From NCBI GenBank assembly GCA_905331475.1, contig CAJNYU010003734.1:124001-188000 (forward strand): a DNA stretch of 64,000 bases, in the 5' to 3' direction. The notes under the pieces are model-generated. The model saw only the letters and a list, made by a program, of their open reading frames with translations. It was not told the DNA's origin and did not search any database. How positions within the stretch are numbered: position 1 is the first letter of the stretch; each line of letters opens with the position of its first letter. The translations under genes and the position numbers were made by a program. This DNA is from Rotaria socialis. Taxonomy: Eukaryota > Rotifera > Eurotatoria > Philodinida > Philodinidae. Below are positions 42,389 through 55,823 of the stretch, in pieces.

Positions 42389-43849
42389 CTACTCAAATTT
42401 TAGATCGATTATTCTTAATAAAATTCTAAAATATCAATTACACAAACGGATATCTAATATAATACAAAGGAAATTGTAAGGACAGCTATTGTTTCTAGCA
42501 ATGACTAGAAATGATGAGAAGGAATAATATTTACTCAACTCACGTATGATTAAAGATAAGGAATAGGAATGATAAGTTTTCTAAACACAAACATTAGCTT
42601 TCTTAATTCGTCATACTACGAACTACTTCCATTTGAAGTATTTGTCACAATTTTATCGAAATGTTGGATCATATGAGATTAACTGTGAAAACAAAATGCA
42701 TTGGCTTTGAACTGTAAAGTATTATCAAACGTTGAGTAAAATTTCATGGAATTCCACTAGACAGATATCATCCGTACTATGTGCCTCAATGATCATTACA
42801 ATAAACGATTGCTATTTTTTACTTTTTCCTTGATTATTATTATTATTTGAATTCATAGTTCAACGGATGCATTAATAGTATTACTATTAGAAATAAGTAT
42901 TCCTCAAAAGCGTGGATAAACTATAACATACACGAACATAGTTGGATATAATTGATTTCAAGAATGCCTCAGAAATTCATTAATTTCAATTGGATTAACT
43001 GCAGTATTGATCAAAGAAAATTTTTTCTATCACTTTGAGTTAAAACATTCTGTTTTTTTAAATTTATTATTGAATTCAGTACATACTGACAAAGTTTTAG
43101 TCAAGAACTGCTACAATATTCGCAATTGTTCCAACTTTAGTAAATAAATTTATTCAACTTAGACAAAGAATGAAACTATAAAACCCATAGATGAATTTTA
43201 AGAAGATGATTTCTTCCTTATAGAATTCGTTTAGATTCAATAATTATTTTGAATGAGAAAGGAAAATCCAAAAATGATTGTCTTTAATCTGAAAAAGTTT
43301 CAATAGACAACCTAGAAATTATAAAACTTAAAGATATATTGTATAGTGACCATTCTTTTTCTTCTCATTCATTATCATTAAAATACTTTGATACTTTTTT
43401 TTACATGATTAGACTATGCAAGATTTTTCTAGAGAAAATTTTCGGTCCGAACTTCATTGCATGAGTCAACAAATTTTCTTGTACCGAAACCTGTGTAAAT
43501 GAATAAGATTTTTAAAGAACGAAATAATTTTGTGGCGCCATTGTCGTTCGACGTTTGATTGCGCATCTTAATTTTTAAAAGAAAATGAGCAAAAAATTCT
43601 ATTTCATATGATGAATTGACGTTGTACAACGCAATAACATCATACAACGATGGATTTAGAACGAATGAAACAGAAAGAAAGAGAAAAAAATATATGAGTC
43701 ATAACCAACTAGAAACCGGCGAACGCTGCGTCCACGTCACCATATGAAGACGTGGCTTGTTTTACTCCCACTGAACTTAATTTTTTACTATAAATAATCT
43801 GCGCACAATTGGTTCACATAGATATTCTTAATATTCTTTTTTTATTGAC
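42389..43849. other. Divergent intergenic region: SLC15A4 / FBXO4
   Basis: About 1.46 kb between divergent starts. A TATAAATA box-like site lies at 43789, 61 bp before the FBXO4 ATG (separate entry). Some weak open frames (43429-43647 on the minus strand) look like chance. No other element recognised. Confidence 0.45.
43789..43796 (+). promoter_or_regulatory. Possible TATA box for FBXO4
   Basis: TATAAATA sits 61 bp upstream of the FBXO4 start codon. That leaves room for a transcription start about 30 bp downstream and a short leader. AT-rich DNA yields such matches by chance, so this is weak. Confidence 0.3.
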
Positions 43850-45100
43850 ATGGACAATATTCAAGCAGCAATCGGTCAAATGTTAAATGAGGATAAACGA
43901 CGAGATACATTTAAGTTTCTAACTTCCTTAACTGGTCTTAAACTTAATCGAGAACAAGTAATAACATATATAAATGTCTTTTTATGTATCGATATTTTTT
44001 ATGATTTCATTTTTACTTAGATTTTTGTTATTGGTGGTGGTCAACAATTTACTCATCGTCATTCCACAACAGTTAATTCGGCTGAACAACAAATTTCTGA
44101 CGACACAAATAATTCTGGTGTATCAATGCTCGATTTACCGGATGAAGTTTATCTTCATCTTTTTTCATTTCTTAGTCCAATAGATCTTTGTCAAATATCA
44201 AATGTTTGTAAAAAATGGTATCGTCTTGCTACAGATGATAATCTTTGGCGTCAACGTCTTATACGTGATATGAAATCTTGGTCATCCATTAGTTCTCGTT
44301 CTAATCCATTGAGTTATATCCTTGTTCAATCAGATCGTTCACAAAAAGAAATATATTTAACATGTTCCCCAAACATACGTCGTTCACCAAATAGTGCAGA
44401 TGAAAGTTTCGTTCCGTTTACTCGATTGACAAATTATGTGCTAAGTTGGTTTCCTAATTCAAAAGACTTGACTATGTTTGGACCGGGATTAGAAAGTTAT
44501 ACATCTCCATTAGTAAAAAATCTTCTATGGGATGAATCGAAACGTTTTCAAACCATGGGCATGATACCGGGCCATGCTGGATTTGGATCTGGTATCAAAA
44601 TGAAATTACATAGTTATTTATTTAATTTAATAACACTCTACACAAACTGTATGCAAGAACGTGAGAATCGTACAAATACCGATCGATTAATAAAAAATAA
44701 TCATCTTGTTCAAACAAATGATATTGATCATTTTGAAATTAGTTCACAAGTGCGTGATGTTTGCCGGGAAGCAAGTGGTCTTATTTATGTCATTGATTCT
44801 AGTCGAGACAATCAATTAAGTGAATTTTGTACAGAATTACAAGTGATGACAAGAGAATTTAGTTATCTACCATTATTGATATTGTCATGTGTTAGAAACA
44901 ATGAAATTACTAGGTGGTCAGGAATTGATGTTGTGCGAGATTTACAATTAAGTTCACTTGGTAATCAATGGCTAGTACAAGACTGCTGTGTTGATGACAT
45001 GAGTGGTGTGGAAGAAGGTTTTACCTGGTTACTTACACTAAAAAGTAATAATAATCTCTTTTTTGGTCCAACGAGTCCAGCAGAATTGACAACGAACTAA
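43850..45100 (+). CDS. FBXO4: F-box only protein 4 (SCF substrate receptor)
   Basis: Two exons, 43850-43957 and 44021-45100, give about 395 aa, close to vertebrate FBXO4. The F-box starts near residue 72 (MLDLPDEVYLHLFSFLSPIDLCQ) and continues to DDNLWRQRLIRDMKSW. The C-terminal half matches the atypical GTPase-like domain of FBXO4: MFGPGLESYTSPLVKNLLW, then GIKMKLHSYLFNLITLY, VCREASGLIYVIDS, LPLLILSCV, and NQWLVQDC. Known: within SCF, FBXO4 recognises TRF1 and other substrates through this domain, which binds no nucleotide. The first exon codes for a poorly conserved N-terminus (MDNIQAAIGQMLNE). The 63-bp intron is typical of this genome. This is a single-copy conserved gene, unlike the decayed bdelloid-type F-box gene at 35.5 kb. 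Confidence 0.9.
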
Positions 45101-48100
45101 TTATGTTTTTTTTAAATGTTTGTAAAAAGAACTGATTTTTGTACACAAAAAATAGAAAAGTGTAGAGCTTTATCATTCCTATTTTTATAGAAATTTAATT
45201 TTAATTTGCCAAAATATTAAAAACAGGTCGTAATCTCAAGTGAATTATTTTTTAAATGATCAAAATATTGTATTATAATTAAACAAACGAAAATCTATTG
45301 CATTCAGAGAAGTCAATGTTGCTTATAAAAAATGCAATGACAAAACTACTCAAGACTTGATCAATAAATTAAAAAGAATAATTTCAATACTTGTTTTATT
45401 CATATAGTTTCAAAAGAAATTAAACAGTCTAAATATGAACTTGTAACAAATTTGAAATAAACGATCTTATCGAAAGATTTTATTCTATAGAAAAGTACGC
45501 AGTCAACTGACGCTGGTGTAGCTAGAATGTGTATGTATTTTTCAGAAAGTTTATTACAAGATCAATATGCAATTTTTTTAAACTCATTTTTGTGTTTTAA
45601 TCTTGTTTTTTTTCAATTTAAAATATTTTCTTGAACAAGAAAAATACAAAATGCAAAGCAGAATAAAAATATCCTTTTCATCTTCTATTTCTTATTATTT
45701 ATACGTTCCTATTACATTAATATATTATTACTTCTACTTTAAGGTTATTTTATCATTGATTCTTCATGTCTCAAAAAACAAAAGTTGAACGTACACCCGT
45801 TCATGCGGGATGACAATCCATCAAAATTGAACTTTTGTTCTTTTGACACAAAAACAATTTCATTAAATTAATGTTGCAAAATTAAATCTTCTTTCAATGT
45901 TTTCCAGAGGAAAATATATATATTGTACTTATCGAATGCTTTATACACAAAACACTTCTTCCAATTGATCAAGATTTTATTACTTTTCTCGACTCTGAGC
46001 ATTCACATCTGTCGTGCATAAATGATTTTTTTGCCACTGAATTTTAACCTAGTTCCTATATTAACTATCTAAAGATTGAACCACACTGAGACATTTCTCC
46101 ACTAAACACGAGAGTTCTTTCATAAAATGACGACATGTAAATATACAACAATTAATAGATGTTATTTTACGAGTATTTCATTTAGCAACCGCTAAATAAA
46201 CTAAATCTTTTCCAGGTCTTTCTTTTTCTTCACCGGAAGTCACAATTGTTCCTTACAAACAAGCAATCATGAGTTGCTACAAGATTCACCTAAATCAGTT
46301 GTGGCTTGATCAGGCGAATATAGTTCGTTCGAGGAAGATTCTTACAATTTCAAATACCATCTTGATTATTGTTATTTAGATGTAATCGATAGTTTATACC
46401 TATGTCAAAAGCAGAATATTTTATTTTCATTTCCAATCGAAAACAATCGAGCAAGAAATACTAACAAGAATAAAAATGCATTAGTTTCATAGACGTCTAG
46501 ATGAAGTATAACGGCATTGAATGAAAAAAATCATTGATAATCGTGAAAAACAATCAACACGATAATTTCATACTCATGCTGTAAATCTGATACTGTTGCA
46601 ACAAATCAATAGATAAAAGTATCCTCTTTAGATTTAAACCAGATCCTATCGCATTTCATCTTTGTCTTCGCGTTTATCAAATGGAATTGATGTTTTCTGT
46701 TTGGATAATTGCATTGTTTTGTTTCGGAAAATTTTTCAAAATCAACTCACTGCTAATCAACAGATTCACTTACTTGACAGTAGCACGCACCTCATAAACA
46801 CACTATCTGAATAAAACCTACTTTATTTATGCATATTTGCCATCTCTCAACGATAGATCGTGTATCAGATCCATTAGTATCATAACAGGTGTTTAGATGA
46901 AGAGAGGCTGGTTCTTTACTAAGTTACAACATGTTCAAGTTATATTTAACCAAGAAAAGTATGAGAAACAAGCTTATTCTACAAAATAGAACTCTCCAAG
47001 GATCGGCATTCTCTAGAGTTGTAAAGATATTTTTTGATTGAAACAACATGTCACATGGAACTATCTGGCGATTGTCGGTTTTTTTAGGTTTTTACACTTT
47101 AAGGGAAAAATTAGAAATGCAAATTGAAGATGTTCTCAAAAACTAGCATCTTAATTAAAAAATTATTCATCCATGTAATAGCAACACAATGGGAAGAAAA
47201 GAAAACAGAGCTCTGTCATGCTGTGCATCTTGACATGCATTTTTGCACAAGTAAAAGCAACGCAATTGTTCACAAATAAAGTTCCTTCGAAAATTCTAAA
47301 TTGCACGATCAAAAGTATAAAAATGTAGGAAAAACTAAGAAAGATTTCTTGTTATTTTTTCTGACATCAATATATTTCTCAAGTAGATAATAATAGAAGC
47401 CATTAAATATGCTCGCAAATAACTCAAATTGCGAATTATAAAAGAAGCGTGCCATTTATGGCAAAACATGCCTCAAGCTGTTGTTCCGTGGGTTTATCTT
47501 AATTTCGCTACTTCTGGCAAATATTCACTTCATTTTTACGAATGATAGCTTAGATTGTGTACAACACCTGTCATATACCGCTATATAGAAATTAATAAAT
47601 GATGGGCACAAATATTTATCTCGAAAAAAAATGTAGAATTCTATTCACCTGAGTAGCTTATTAAGACAGCTAATCCAGCTTAGATTATCTTACTCAATTT
47701 TGACATATGAAGAGGTTCATCATGGACGTTAAGCTTGATGGTTGAAGAAGATTCTTTATAATGACAACAGCAATAAGAGCCTTGTTTGAATTTGCAAGGT
47801 ACCAGAGATTTAATTAATTAATAAAAGGCAACAACCACAAAAGAAAATTTCAAGAACTCTCATTAATATGAATGCATATTTGCCAATGATAGAAAAAATT
47901 ACTGAAAGCTTTAAAAATTTTCTTAACTTTTAAGATTTAATATCTAATCTATGGCAATACAGAATAAAAGCTGTAGCCTTTTTTTCTAGAATAAAACTAT
48001 TAGAACAGGATAACCATGAATACTGATAATGTTCGGAGTAAATGAAGGTAATCTATCAGGCTTTAAGCCTTGATTCAAACACAAACGATATGAATACAGG

Positions 48101-48341
48101 ATAAAAGTTATGACTCATTGTCCGAACATCAAAGCTATAAAGGCTTTATTTTCTGAGAAAAAAAATTTCATCAATATTTTAATTATTCATTACAAACGAA
48201 AGAACATCAGATAATAAAAAAAAGAGAAGAACACATATGGTTTCGGTCAAATTTTTCTCTGAATATTACTTTATACATATTAAAGATTATACACAAGGTC
48301 GAAATAGATAAATAGATAAGTGAATAAAAAGATTCTAATTG
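45101..48341. other. Gene-poor 3.2 kb
   Basis: No gene is supported. A short near-perfect hairpin lies at about 45769-45844 (separate entry). The FBXO4 3' UTR presumably occupies the first part. Other open frames are short, Phe/Tyr/Ile/Lys-rich and uninformative. Confidence 0.4.
45769..45844. repeat. Short inverted repeat (about 22-bp arms)
   Basis: TCAAAAAACAAAAGTTGAAC on the left faces a near-complementary right arm. The right arm, read from the other strand, is TCAAAAGAACAAAAGTTCAA. About 30 bp separate the arms, including the inner ACACCCGTTCATGCGGG. It could be a truncated MITE or a transcript-end hairpin of FBXO4. No target-site duplication is clear. Confidence 0.5.
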
Positions 48342-49645
48342 CTATTTTAAATCAATAAATTCTTCATCGTGTTCATTCTGATTAGCAATGGATTCCATTT
48401 CTGTTGCTATTGATAATCCATTTTGTTCTTTTTTTAATGTTCGTAAAGCATGTTTTAATACATAAGAAACAATTTCAGCTGATAAATCTTGATACACTAT
48501 ATCTTCCATATGATTGGCTGAAAAACATAGTGGTTTTATTGTTCGACGAAATTCTTCTTCGAAATTATCATCATTTGTGTTGGATATGTTATTTGCAAGT
48601 AGTGATTTTGATGCTGTGACATCGATACTTTCGCTTAAGATTTGATCAGCAAGCGTGTGAGCATTACAAATAATTTCGTTTCGATCATCAACTGAATATT
48701 GATGATAACTGTCACTATCATCGTCCGTATAAGCTGCTTCAGCAAATGAAACACTTTTCTGATGTAAATGATTTTTTATTGATTTTTTATTTGTTGAACC
48801 ATTTGACGATGAATTAAAATTTTCTTTTGATGAATTTTTCGTTTCATCATTATTTGGATTTTCAGATGTTCGTCGTTTTGTTGATGGCGATAATGAATTT
48901 CTTACTCTCTCGAATATAGTTTTAAATGAATTACTTGCATCAATATCGATTATTTCAAGTGGTGATGATGATGCTGAAGATTCTTGACGTATACGATATG
49001 ATGAAGATCTGGGGTTTTGATCAGCTAAAACACGAGTTTCAGATGTTGGGCGACTTAAATCACGTTTAAAAGCAAGTAACGGACGTGCTAGCAACAAAGA
49101 AAAAAACAATTTCTTTTAAAATAATTGTGTTTATTATATAATTCAATTAATGCCACTATTTTCATTTAACCAAAGCAATCCGTTAGATACGTTCAGATTT
49201 TTTTTTTCGTTCTACTAGTGCTTAATGAAATGTCACTAGAGCAGTTTGAAATGACACACACTCTATTATTTCTTACAAAAATATTTTTGAATCGAATGAT
49301 GAACAATAGGCAAGAAAGAAAATTAATAGCCTGATGTAGTTCTTAGTACTAGTAGAAACGATGTATCTGACTCTTTTTGTTTAGCGGCAAGATTAGGATT
49401 GAGATTATGTAACTTCATTTTGATAATTTCGTTATTTTTCGGAGTAGATATAATCTAAAGCACTTAGTATAAACATCGAAATCAAATTTTCCACAAATAC
49501 ATATATTCAGAAAAAAAAAGAAGAAGAAGAAATAGTTTATTATTTACTCACCGATACGATGTTCGAAAGCATCGTGAAAAGCATTGCTATATGATTTAAG
49601 TTGACCAAATAGACTACTTTTAAATGTGTCACTGGGTGTTGCCAT
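48342..49645 (-). CDS. Unrecognised Ser-rich acidic protein with helical C-terminus
   Basis: Two exons, 49645-49552 and 49087-48342, join in frame to about 279 aa. The start (MATPSDTFKSSLFGQLKSYS, then NAFHDAFEHRIGARP) looks helical and amphipathic. The middle is Ser/Asn-rich and disordered. The end has two ordered-looking segments: NAHTLADQILSESI and AEIVSYVLKHALRTLKKEQ. The latter is an amphipathic helix with hydrophobics every three to four residues. This pattern resembles PKA RII-anchoring helices of AKAPs, but that is only inference; I do not recognise the family. No signal peptide or membrane segment. The frame at 49109 (MFFSLLLARP) is a false start that reads through the intron acceptor; the upstream ATG exon is preferred because the join is in phase. 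Confidence 0.6.
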
Positions 49646-51322
49646 TGAGGTTTACAGTAAATATATGAGACTACACTAGAATATGAAAAAAAAGAAGCGT
49701 GCAATACAAAGACGATAGAGAGAACGAGAGGAAACATCAGAAAGCAGGAAAATCCATATCATGAGTATTCATTGCTTATCTTTCTTTTCTTCTTTTTTTG
49801 CCTTTTCGTCGCTCCGAGTCTCACGACTTAATAGCAACATCTTATCGTTGTGAGTCTCTTATTTCTATTGTTTTTCTTTTTCCTTAGTGTACCCTTTCTT
49901 CTCTTTCATCATGTGCTCAATTCTCTATTGAAGCAAGTCACAGAAAAACAGCAGCACTGGGATCTATAGCTATTCACAATAAACATGGGCGGTTCTTATT
50001 TTATGCTTCGAGGTTTTTTTCATTCTCATGTCAATATGACAAGGTTGCTCTTCTAATAAAATTAATGTAGATAGAATATGAACATGAACACGAACACACA
50101 ACTTCCGTTTGTTATTTTGATCAAAATAGCTGTATAAACATATGTGTATATGAATTTTAAAAACATGTGTTGAAAAGACTTAATGAATAAACAGTCTACA
50201 TGTAGTAATTTAGTTGATTGGTCTACAGATAATTCATCAAGCTTAGTTTTCTAGTTCATTAATGGTAGAACATGCTGTATTTTCTCAATTTATATCTATA
50301 TTTACTAGTGAGCGAACGAACGACAACATTCTTTTTTTTCCGAACGATGTTGATGCCTTGCCGGAAATTCTCACCAGCATCATATTTATAAGGAAAGAAA
50401 ACCGAGAGCGTTCGCAGAAGCGTTTTGGCGAGGGTAACGAGAAAAACCGACGAATTCAAGTAAATTAAATCGTTTTTCTTAATTTTATTCTCAATGTTAT
50501 TTTGAGGGTAAGACAAAAATATCGATCAAAATAGTTTTACATACGTTGCTCATCTTCTCTTACTTGAAAATATCGAAGGCACAACAGAAGTAAGAAAGAG
50601 CTCATTCTCTTTTTTATTCTCCCTCTCCCTCTCCCTCTCCCTCTCCCTCTCCCTCTCTCTCTTTCTCTCTTTGCTACGACCCTCATGTTGAGTCTGACTA
50701 ATAAATGGAAACGATAATAAGAAGGAAAAAGAGACGTGATGTCGCAATTCTCAACTACGATTACTCCCACTAATACGATCACGAATGTCATTTGCCAATT
50801 GAAAAGCTCTCGTGAGCCCTTCGAGCTATTGGCAACATATAGGTATGCATGCTCTAGTCATTTTACCGAAAAAATATTATTTAGAATAGAACTCAAGTGA
50901 TACATCTTTACTTATTTATTAATATGATGGAAACAAGAAATATTGATTTATGAATTCGTGGATTGGCTGACTGAGATAAAATCTAATTGACGAGTCTAGC
51001 TCTAGTCGATCTTCATCTATTCAGCTTTGACGAATTGAATAAACAAGAATAGCAGTGCCCACAAGCATTCCGATGAGATGATATAAATATTAAAAGATGT
51101 TTTCTGCTAGCTGAAATGATTACTCCATACATATTTAAATATGGTTGTATGCTTCATCCAAGAAAATATTCATTCATTCAAAAAGCTCAATAAGCAAAAA
51201 GATAATAAATATTTTAATTTTACGGCGAAATAAAAAATACATCCCATAACAATATATGTCGATTATTAATAACATCAACATGTAATTCTGTTGATTTTTA
51301 TTGACAAAAACAAAACGAAATG
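49646..51322. other. Intergenic with CT-rich microsatellite
   Basis: About 1.7 kb between two minus-strand genes. A (CTCCCT)n/(CT)n tract lies at about 50618-50672 and gives rise to Arg/Glu-repeat open frames on the minus strand, which I do not regard as genes. The ORF at 50262-50468 (+) is also unconvincing. Confidence 0.5.
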
Positions 51323-51788
51323 TTAACGCATCACCTTTCGATGGCGTAGTTCACCAGCCATTTGTAATGCCGCACAGCACGGACAACATTCAGCAACACA
51401 AAAATCAGCAACATAGGAGCCCTGAAGAAAAAACAAATTAATAATTTTTTACAATTTTTCGCATGATTACTACATCTATACGGAATGCTGTTCTTATTTT
51501 TGTTCTTAAAATAGCTAAAGAACCAGGCACACAACACGTTACCCAACAAGATTCATTCATGCGCCATGCGAGTTGACAAGTAAAACAAGGATAACACCAT
51601 ACAGCATAACATGTCTCATCGCAGTGTGTTTTACAAGTACATAAATTTTGTGACCAAGGATATTCAAACTCCCATGGATTATGTTTGACATCTGAAGTTG
51701 GTTGTTTTTTTTGTATGTGAGTAGGGGAGATTTCTCTATGAACATCTGCTGATGATGGAGATAGAAATTTTACGCTTGTACTAGGCAT
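51323..51788 (-). CDS. PLAC8/cornifelin-family Cys-rich protein
   Basis: Two exons, 51788-51474 and 51421-51323, give about 137 aa. The PLAC8 domain begins at NPWEFEYPWSQNLCTC. It continues with CYAVWCYPCFTCQLAWRMNE (the CC-rich hydrophobic core), then a GSYVADFCVAECCPCCAALQ segment and a charged end (MAGELRHRK). This matches the family pattern of Cys-rich blocks ending CPxCxxxQxxREL. Family members include cornifelin, plant FW2.2/MCA channels and PLAC8, with roles in membrane-associated signalling, cell size and metal or calcium handling. The specific role here cannot be inferred. The N-terminal 45 residues are Ser/Pro-rich. The 52-bp intron splits the domain in phase 0. Confidence 0.85.
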
Positions 51789-54700
51789 ATAGAATCAGCA
51801 AAACAGCACGAAAAACAAATCAGAACGAATTGAAATCGACTGTTAGAATGTGCGTGTTGGATGATGATTAAACTGTTGTACTGATTTCAATTCAAATGCT
51901 TGTTTCTTTCTATTGACATATGATGACAAGTGTTTCATTATGTATAATTTGTTTTGCTTTTTGTTGTATTTTTTCGCGAAAAAAAAGTGTGCTGCTCTGT
52001 TTTCTTGTCATTTACGCTCGTTTCGTGCAAGTTTTAAATATTTCGAAAATGGAAATGATTGATTTTTTAAAATGAATACGTGTTGATATTAATTCTTTTT
52101 ATAAACTACTTCACCATTCTAACGTACATTTTTTACGTGGGTTGTGTAACGCTTTCATACAATTCAACTGATCGAAATTTTGATTAATAGAAATTTAATA
52201 ACTGCTATTCATACTATAATCAGATTACACGATAGTTGAAGTGTAAATAAGCAAATTAATAATTTTATGTGTTTTCCTGTAAGCAGCTATTTTATAGGTT
52301 CAAATAAAAATTAGTACGAACGAACAAAAACAAAGCTGCTTGGTAACAATGCGAAAAATGCATCAACCGATGATGATGATGACTAGATTGATGTTCTTGC
52401 CCGAGACAATAAGGTGAATCTGAATAATAATAAAAATAGTAATCACAGTGAAAAACACTTGAAGCTAAGTACTTACAGTTGGTGATTTGATTTTGATTAA
52501 GAAACGAACGTATTTATATTCGATCAACATGATTTTGATCTGCTAGTGCCAAAATCTTGTATCATACTTCTTCGATAGATATCAAGATTTAGTGCTGCGA
52601 GACATATATTGTATGTAGATAGAGATGTGTTTAATAAAATCCCTGCTGACTTACTAGTTATGTATGCAAATTCACTTAAACCAACATGTTCGTCATAATT
52701 ACGATTATCATTTTGGAAATCAGCAAAATTTCGAAACTCGTTTCTTTCAGCTTGAAAATAGATATACTATGTAGGATAGAAGTATTACGAACCATTGATA
52801 CTTGCATAATGGTGCTTTATCATTTTCAATATTATCGTATGTTTATCGAACATGAAGTTAATGAATACTAGCCTGTTGAGCGCTATGTTTTTAACTAGCC
52901 CAGAGACTGCATCAGCACAGAGCATTATTTATTCAATGATTTATATCAATTCCTTCATGGAATTAGTCAATTTTAACTAATTATGTGTGATTGACGCGCA
53001 TGATAGGTCGTTTGTGACGGCACAAACGCCACTGATGTTATCTGAGCACCTGTTTGTTCCTTTTTTCTAGCTTCCCTCTCTTTGTCTCTTGTTTGTTTTT
53101 GCACCTAATGTTGTCAATTCATTATTCTTATTCTTCTCTTTTTTCTTCAAGCTTCTTCATATATATCTCTTCACTGAGATATACCTATACTCATTCTTTC
53201 AATACCTTTTGCTCATCATTCGAGCGTACCTTTTCTGACTACTATTTTTCTTCTCTATCAAAAAGAATCATGATTAATTACATATTACCTTTCTTTCAAC
53301 TAGATTGTTCCTTACAATCAATCTAACTCGATTATCCCTTACACTCGTTCCAACTCGTGTCGGCTACTTGCTTGTGGAGTTCTTTTTATTCTCAACTATC
53401 TCCGTTCATTGAATAAATTATTGAATTTTCATTCAATATGCAATACTATTGAATTTTCATTGCTGCCATTCTGCCATAACCAATACTGTGACACCTGGCA
53501 TTTTTATTAGTTGCGTTTCTGATCCTCATCAAGGCGTTACACCCCTCTCCAACCCCCTTATATGATGCATAGCCAGCGTATACAACCCTTTCCGGTCGGT
53601 TATTTCCCTAAAACACCATACCCTTATAGAAAAAAACGTAGTTCTATGGTAACATCCTGTTGGAAAGAAATAATTTGATTTTAAAAGTCTAAATATATTT
53701 GTACAAAAGCCTTATTTGGCCAATTAATTTACCCATGTGTTAACAATTTTCAAAGAAAAATTTACTATTCATCGATTCAAATAGTTATCAAATAATAGAA
53801 AGTGTTTATTTAATTTTGTAGATCTGACAAAGGCAGAAGATAACGCAATTTCTGTTAGTGTTAAAATGCAAACAATACAGCACATAAATGTATACATGTA
53901 AATCTCTAGAGAGAAAGTAAAAGAAAAAATCTTCCCAATTCTAGTTTGTTATTCATAGCAATATTGAAGAAAGTAGCTGTGTGAGAAAAATTTTAATAAA
54001 AAAGCCTTTTGTACTTGAGCCATTATTTCAGACCATAAAACAATGATGATTGATCATTGAGATGCAATTCGCTTCTTTGTTAAGAAATTCACCACACGAT
54101 CGTATAGAACTGAATTTATAGGAGTAAAGAAAAAAAATAGAAAGTACTTCCTTGCTTGATTTCTTATATAAGTGAATGGAGATTTCATTGAGATATTAGT
54201 GTAACAACAGTCGCTTCGAAAGACGATTCTTTTTATTACAAGATATATTTACCGTCGCTAAATTCGAAATGAATTTGGATGTTCAATTGAGAGTCTCTAA
54301 ATAAGAATCGTATTTATTCTTCCACATAAATCTTCGAGTATGATTGTGTCACTGTTTAAATTAAATCTCTTGGCAAAACAAGAACATCAAATATAACTGC
54401 ATCATTGATGACTTTCTAATTTCCTCTTCCTGCTTATAATTGTTTCTTTTCTACTATAACTTTCTTTTTCTCTATTGGTAGCGATGTCTTTTGTTTTCTA
54501 AAGCATGATATAGGCGATTTTCAACAGCAAATAATGATTATTTTCAATAGCTATGGAAATCGCGCATATTCGTTATTTTATTAATGCTGTTAACAGTTTC
54601 TTCTTCTCGAATTGACTTCACAAATGAAGATAAGAGACATGTAGAAAAAGACTACGCTATTTTTTAAAATCATTGTTTGACTGCGAATGTTTTTTCATCT

Positions 54701-55008
54701 TTCAAAAAAAAAAGAAAAATACGTCGACGATTCTTGTTTGTTTTACTTGTGATACAGATAGTAATAGGGAAAAAGAAAAGTGAAAGAGAAAAGAAAAGAA
54801 AGAAATTTAACAACAACAACAAAGATAAATGAAGAAACCATCGATGGACTTTTTCGCACGCGTTAAATTTCATCATCGAATCGTTTCAACTACATTCACA
54901 CGTCGAAATCAAAAGAATGACAGAGACAAAAAAAAGGAAAAGAACTTGAGAAAAATAATAACATTTTTTTTGAGTGTCTTTCTCGAAAGAATTGCGCAAT
55001 TTCACTTT
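51789..55008. other. Gene-poor 3.2 kb
   Basis: No gene supported. Around 52480-52500 a good donor-like site on the minus strand (CTG|GTAAGTAC-type context) hints at a non-coding first exon. A tandem-like pair TATTGAATTTTCATT occurs at about 53419 and 53448. The block at about 53500-53640 is locally more GC-rich than its surroundings but has no open frame. The last part is the Ran 3' flank. Confidence 0.35.
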
Positions 55009-55823
55009 TCACAAGTCATCATCATCGTCGGGTAATGCTGCATTTTGAGCATCTACAATTTCGGCTTCATATTTTTTTATTGTTTCATTATCCATTTGAA
55101 CTTCAGCTGGCTAAAATACAAAATAAAATAAAAGTTTTCTTTTGAAAATAAGAATTTCGTTGAAGTAAAAGAAATTTACCATAAGAGCAGGCATAGCAGT
55201 AAATTCGAGGTTTGGATCACCAGCTAATTTACGTGCTAACCAAAGAAATGGTTTTTCGAAATTATAATTTGATCGTGCACTAATATCATAATATTGCATA
55301 TTATTTTTGCGATGAAATGTAATAGCTTTAGCCTTGACTTTACGATCTTTAACGTCAACTTTATTACCACAGAGTACAATTGGAATATTCTCACAGACAC
55401 GAATTAAATCCTTATGCCAATTTGGTACATTTTTGTATGTGATACGTGACGTTACATCAAACATAATGATAGCACATTGACCGCCAATATAATAACCATC
55501 TCGGAGACCTTAAAAAATATACATTGAATGTGATATCAATATTTTGATATCGACTTACCACCAAACTTTTCTTGACCAGCGGTGTCCCAAACATTATAAA
55601 TAATTAAACCACGATTTGTTTGAAACTGAAGTGGATGGACTTCGACACCGACTGTAGCATTATATTTTTTTTCGAATTCACCTGTTAAATGTCGTTTAAC
55701 GAATGTTGTTTTTCCTACATAATAAACATGAATCATTAGTTCGTGTATAATATTTTTCGAATACATACCGACACCACCGTCACCTACTAATACAAGTTTG
55801 AATTCGGGTGCTTGTTGAGCCAT
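55009..55823 (-). CDS. RAN: Ran GTPase (nuclear transport)
   Basis: Four exons, 55823-55769, 55714-55559, 55508-55180 and 55110-55009, give 213 aa, near the usual 216. All G motifs are present: GDGGVGKTT (P-loop), the switch [22 protein letters not shown] (switch II, catalytic Gln), [10 protein letters not shown] (NKxD) and [18 protein letters not shown] (SAK-equivalent plus Ran-specific sequence). The acidic C-terminus DDDDL corresponds to the DEDDDL tail that contacts importins and RanBPs. Known: the GTP/GDP gradient of Ran drives nuclear import, export and spindle assembly. Compared with most Ran proteins, the region after FTAMPALM ([20 protein letters not shown]) is divergent, as is common. 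Its first intron interrupts the P-loop codon for Gly. Confidence 0.97.

Noticed and set aside
50537..50791. Minus-strand ORFs with Arg/Gly or Arg/Glu repeats
   Set aside because: They translate the (CTCCCT)n/(CT)n microsatellite at about 50618-50672.
53500..53640. Locally GC-richer block that looked like an RNA gene or rDNA fragment
   Set aside because: No tRNA-like cloverleaf (no GGTTCGANNCC arm) and no recognisable rRNA sequence; left as unexplained spacer.
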